Source of the DNA: Clostridiales bacterium | Lineage (GTDB): Bacteria > Bacillota > Clostridia > Oscillospirales > QAMX01 | Reading direction: 5' to 3' | Length of the DNA: 64,000 nucleotides | Assembly: GCA_016303065.1 (NCBI GenBank) | Contig: JAEDMJ010000003.1 | Location: forward strand, 1 to 64,000 | Shown: positions 62,837-64,000 of the stretch, in pieces | Layout of the letters: each line of letters opens with the position of its first letter | Numbering within the stretch: position 1 is the stretch's first letter | The notes under the pieces: model-generated | What the model was told of the DNA's origin: nothing | Database searches by the model: none | Seen by the model: the letters and a program-made list of their open reading frames with translations, nothing else | Position numbers and translations under genes: made by a program

Positions 62837-63689
62837 ATCTCTCCTTAACGCGAATCGCCGCGCGTTTTATGTCGTTTTTGGGATATTTCCCCCGGGCAAT
62901 GAGCCTGTCCGACGCTTCACGCACCGACGCGCCGTTCAGCACAAGCTCCAGTATTTCCGCTTCCGGAGAAACCCCGCCCCCGTCCGTTTCTCCGCCGGGC
63001 TTATCCGGTCCGAGGTTTATGACGATTGCGTATTCGCCCTTTCCGGAATCCGGATTTGCCCGCACCTCCGAAAGCACGTCCCCAGCCGGGCCGCGGTATA
63101 TGCGTTCAAATTTCTTGGTCAGATCGTTGCAGAGACATATCTCCGCTTCGGGAAGCTCACGGCATATCAGCTCCAGGGAGGCCTCGATCCTCTTCGGGGA
63201 TTCATAGAAAACCGCCACGCGGGCATATTCCGAATTTATCCGGCGCAGAACCTCCGAAGTTTCCCTGTCCTTCCGGGGAAGAAATCCGTAGAAAGCGAAT
63301 GCGACGGCGTTGAAGCCCGAAACGGATATCGCCGCCGCAACGGCGGAGGCGCCCGGAACCGCCGTTGCACATATCCCGGCGGACACGGCTTTGCGCACCA
63401 GTATGCTCCCCGGGTCGGAAACGCAGGGGGTCCCGGCGTCGGTTATAAGCGCGACGTCCTTTCCCGACGCAAGCTCGGCCACAAGTCCGTCCGAGCCGGT
63501 CTCCTCGTTGAACTTGTGATACGCCCTGAGCTTCTGCCGTCCGATTCCGAGACGGTCCAGAAGCACTCCGCTCGTTCTCGTATCCTCCGCGGCGATGATA
63601 TCCGCGTTCCGAAGAGTCTCCGCCGCACGGGAAGATATGTCGCCAAGATTTCCTATCGGCGTTGCCACAACAAAAAGGGTTCCGCTCAT
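62823..63689 (-). CDS. rsmI: 16S rRNA (cytidine-1402-2'-O)-methyltransferase RsmI
   Basis: 288 residues from the ATG at 63689 with GGAAGAAAAA just before it. The tetrapyrrole-methylase fold begins GTLFVVATPIGNLGDIS and continues AEDTRTSGVLLDRLGI, VALITDAGTPCVSDPGS and VPGASAVAAAISVSGF. It methylates the ribose of C1402 in the decoding centre, three bases from the G1405 target of the methyltransferase encoded at the end of the same operon. Confidence 0.96.
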   Translation of the reverse strand: MSGTLFVVATPIGNLGDISSRAAETLRNADIIAAEDTRTSGVLLDRLGIGRQKLRAYHKFNEETGSDGLVAELASGKDVALITDAGTPCVSDPGSILVRKAVSAGICATAVPGASAVAAAISVSGFNAVAFAFYGFLPRKDRETSEVLRRINSEYARVAVFYESPKRIEASLELICRELPEAEICLCNDLTKKFERIYRGPAGDVLSEVRANPDSGKGEYAIVINLGPDKPGGETDGGGVSPEAEILELVLNGASVREASDRLIARGKYPKNDIKRAAIRVKERFELD

Positions 63690-63749
63690 TTTTTCTTCCA
63701 ACCCTCCGAAATCAATATTCACCGGCGCATTTTACCGCCGCGTGACTAT

Positions 63750-63778
63750 ATTATATCCCATGATCGCCTTTCCCGCAA
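63750..63778 (-). promoter_or_regulatory. Promoter of the rsmI operon
   Basis: TTGCGG (63773-63778) and TATAAT (63750-63755) on the minus strand, 17 bases apart. Confidence 0.65.
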
Positions 63779-63828
63779 GAGCCGCGTTTTTTCTTTTTGA
63801 AGGCGGACAAAAAAAACAAAAAAATCTC

Positions 63829-63857
63829 TTGACAATCCGGCGGCAATCTGTTAAAAT
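63829..63857 (+). promoter_or_regulatory. Promoter of the tRNA cluster
   Basis: TTGACA (63829-63834), 17 bases, TAAAAT (63852-63857), about 25 bases before tRNA-Asp. Confidence 0.8.
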
Positions 63858-63881
63858 AACTGCTGTCGCAAATAACGATTT

Positions 63882-63956
63882 GGCCCGGTAGTTCAGTCGG
63901 TTTAGAACGCCAGCCTGTCACGCTGGAGGTCGTGGGTTCGAGCCCCATCCGGGTCG
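63882..63956 (+). tRNA. tRNA-Asp (anticodon GTC)
   Basis: Full cloverleaf: acceptor GGCCCGG with CCGGGTC (one G-U), anticodon stem CCAGC/GCTGG around loop CTGTCAC, TtgC-type arm GTGGG TTCGAGC CCCAT, discriminator G. No CCA is encoded, so cca and rnz are needed. Confidence 0.96.
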
Positions 63957-63959
63957 TAC

Positions 63960-64000
63960 GCTGATATAGCTCAGTAGGTAGAGCGCATCCTTGGTAAGGA
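63960..64000 (+). tRNA. tRNA-Thr (anticodon GGT), cut by the window end
   Basis: Starts three bases after tRNA-Asp. The acceptor 5' strand GCTGATA, the D arm and the 5' half of the anticodon arm with loop TTGGTAA are present; the rest is outside the window. Confidence 0.85.

Noticed and set aside
63751..63948. Minus-strand frame starting MGLEPTTSSVTGWRS
   Set aside because: It is the well-known false frame antisense to a tRNA (here tRNA-Asp), often misannotated as a protein.
1..64000. CRISPR arrays, prophage, insertion sequences, rRNA genes, replication origin
   Set aside because: No spaced direct repeats, phage structural genes, transposases, rRNA blocks or DnaA-box cluster were seen on reading both strands.

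Overview
The window reads as chromosome of an uncultured-type, moderately high-GC member of the Clostridia (Firmicutes), most like gut Oscillospirales/Christensenellales relatives. Reasons seen in the sequence: a Gram-positive PolC with inserted exonuclease, the pyrH-frr-uppS-cdsA-dxr-rseP-ispG-polC order, a gdpP-rplI pair, an infC-rpmI-rplT operon with a leader terminator, a YtvI-like protein, CotH/VTC/DUF4956 genes, strong GGAGG ribosome binding sites and TTGACA-17-TATAAT promoters. The lineage below class is inference. The one stretch that stands out in composition is the AT-rich first 1.6 kb.

Layout. 1-2.3 kb: a broken, AT-rich ABC exporter and about 1 kb without a convincing gene. 2.3-14 kb: mixed housekeeping genes (cyclophilin lipoprotein, SGNH hydrolase, YtvI-like permease, homoserine dehydrogenase, a Gfo/Idh oxidoreductase, an anion permease, a FeoA-FeoB fusion with a tiny Cys-rich partner, a YebC regulator and the CCA-adding enzyme). 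14-20 kb: glycan genes (Gfo/Idh, GH109-type enzyme, sugar isomerase, GH42 beta-galactosidase). 20-24.7 kb: cinA-thiI-cysteine desulfurase-aldo/keto reductase-VOC operon. 24.9-33 kb: one long minus-strand run carrying GH29 fucosidase, the DUF4956-VTC-CotH polyphosphate-type trio, Nif3, a beta-propeller lipoprotein and an unrecognised 586-aa protein. 33-37 kb: a DacF/PBP5-like protein that has lost its catalytic serine and KTG lysine, the infC operon and an orphan membrane protein. 37.4-43 kb: a MacB-like efflux operon (adaptor, FtsX-type permease, two ATPases). 43-57.5 kb: rnz, rplI, gdpP and the large polC operon, in which lipid, isoprenoid, ribosome-recycling and replication genes are interleaved. 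57.5-60.8 kb: GH38 mannosidase and ruvX. 60.9-63.7 kb: rsmI, a divergent TGT-family gene and a chromosomal ArmA/RmtB-type 16S rRNA methyltransferase in one overlapping operon. The end holds tRNA-Asp and the start of tRNA-Thr.

How the genes work together. GH42, GH29, GH38 and the GH109-type enzyme all lack signal peptides, so they probably trim imported host-type glycans (galactose, fucose, mannose, GalNAc) inside the cell. No sugar importer is visible here. The most notable single gene is the m7G1405 methyltransferase homologue at 60949-61734. It sits translationally coupled inside a core RNA-modification operon rather than on a mobile element, and implies intrinsic high-level aminoglycoside resistance. 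Other points worth a second look are the dead PBP5-like protein, a 34-bp perfect palindrome present twice between convergent genes, an AUU-started infC behind an attenuator, and an ABC ATPase with an AbrB-like tail.
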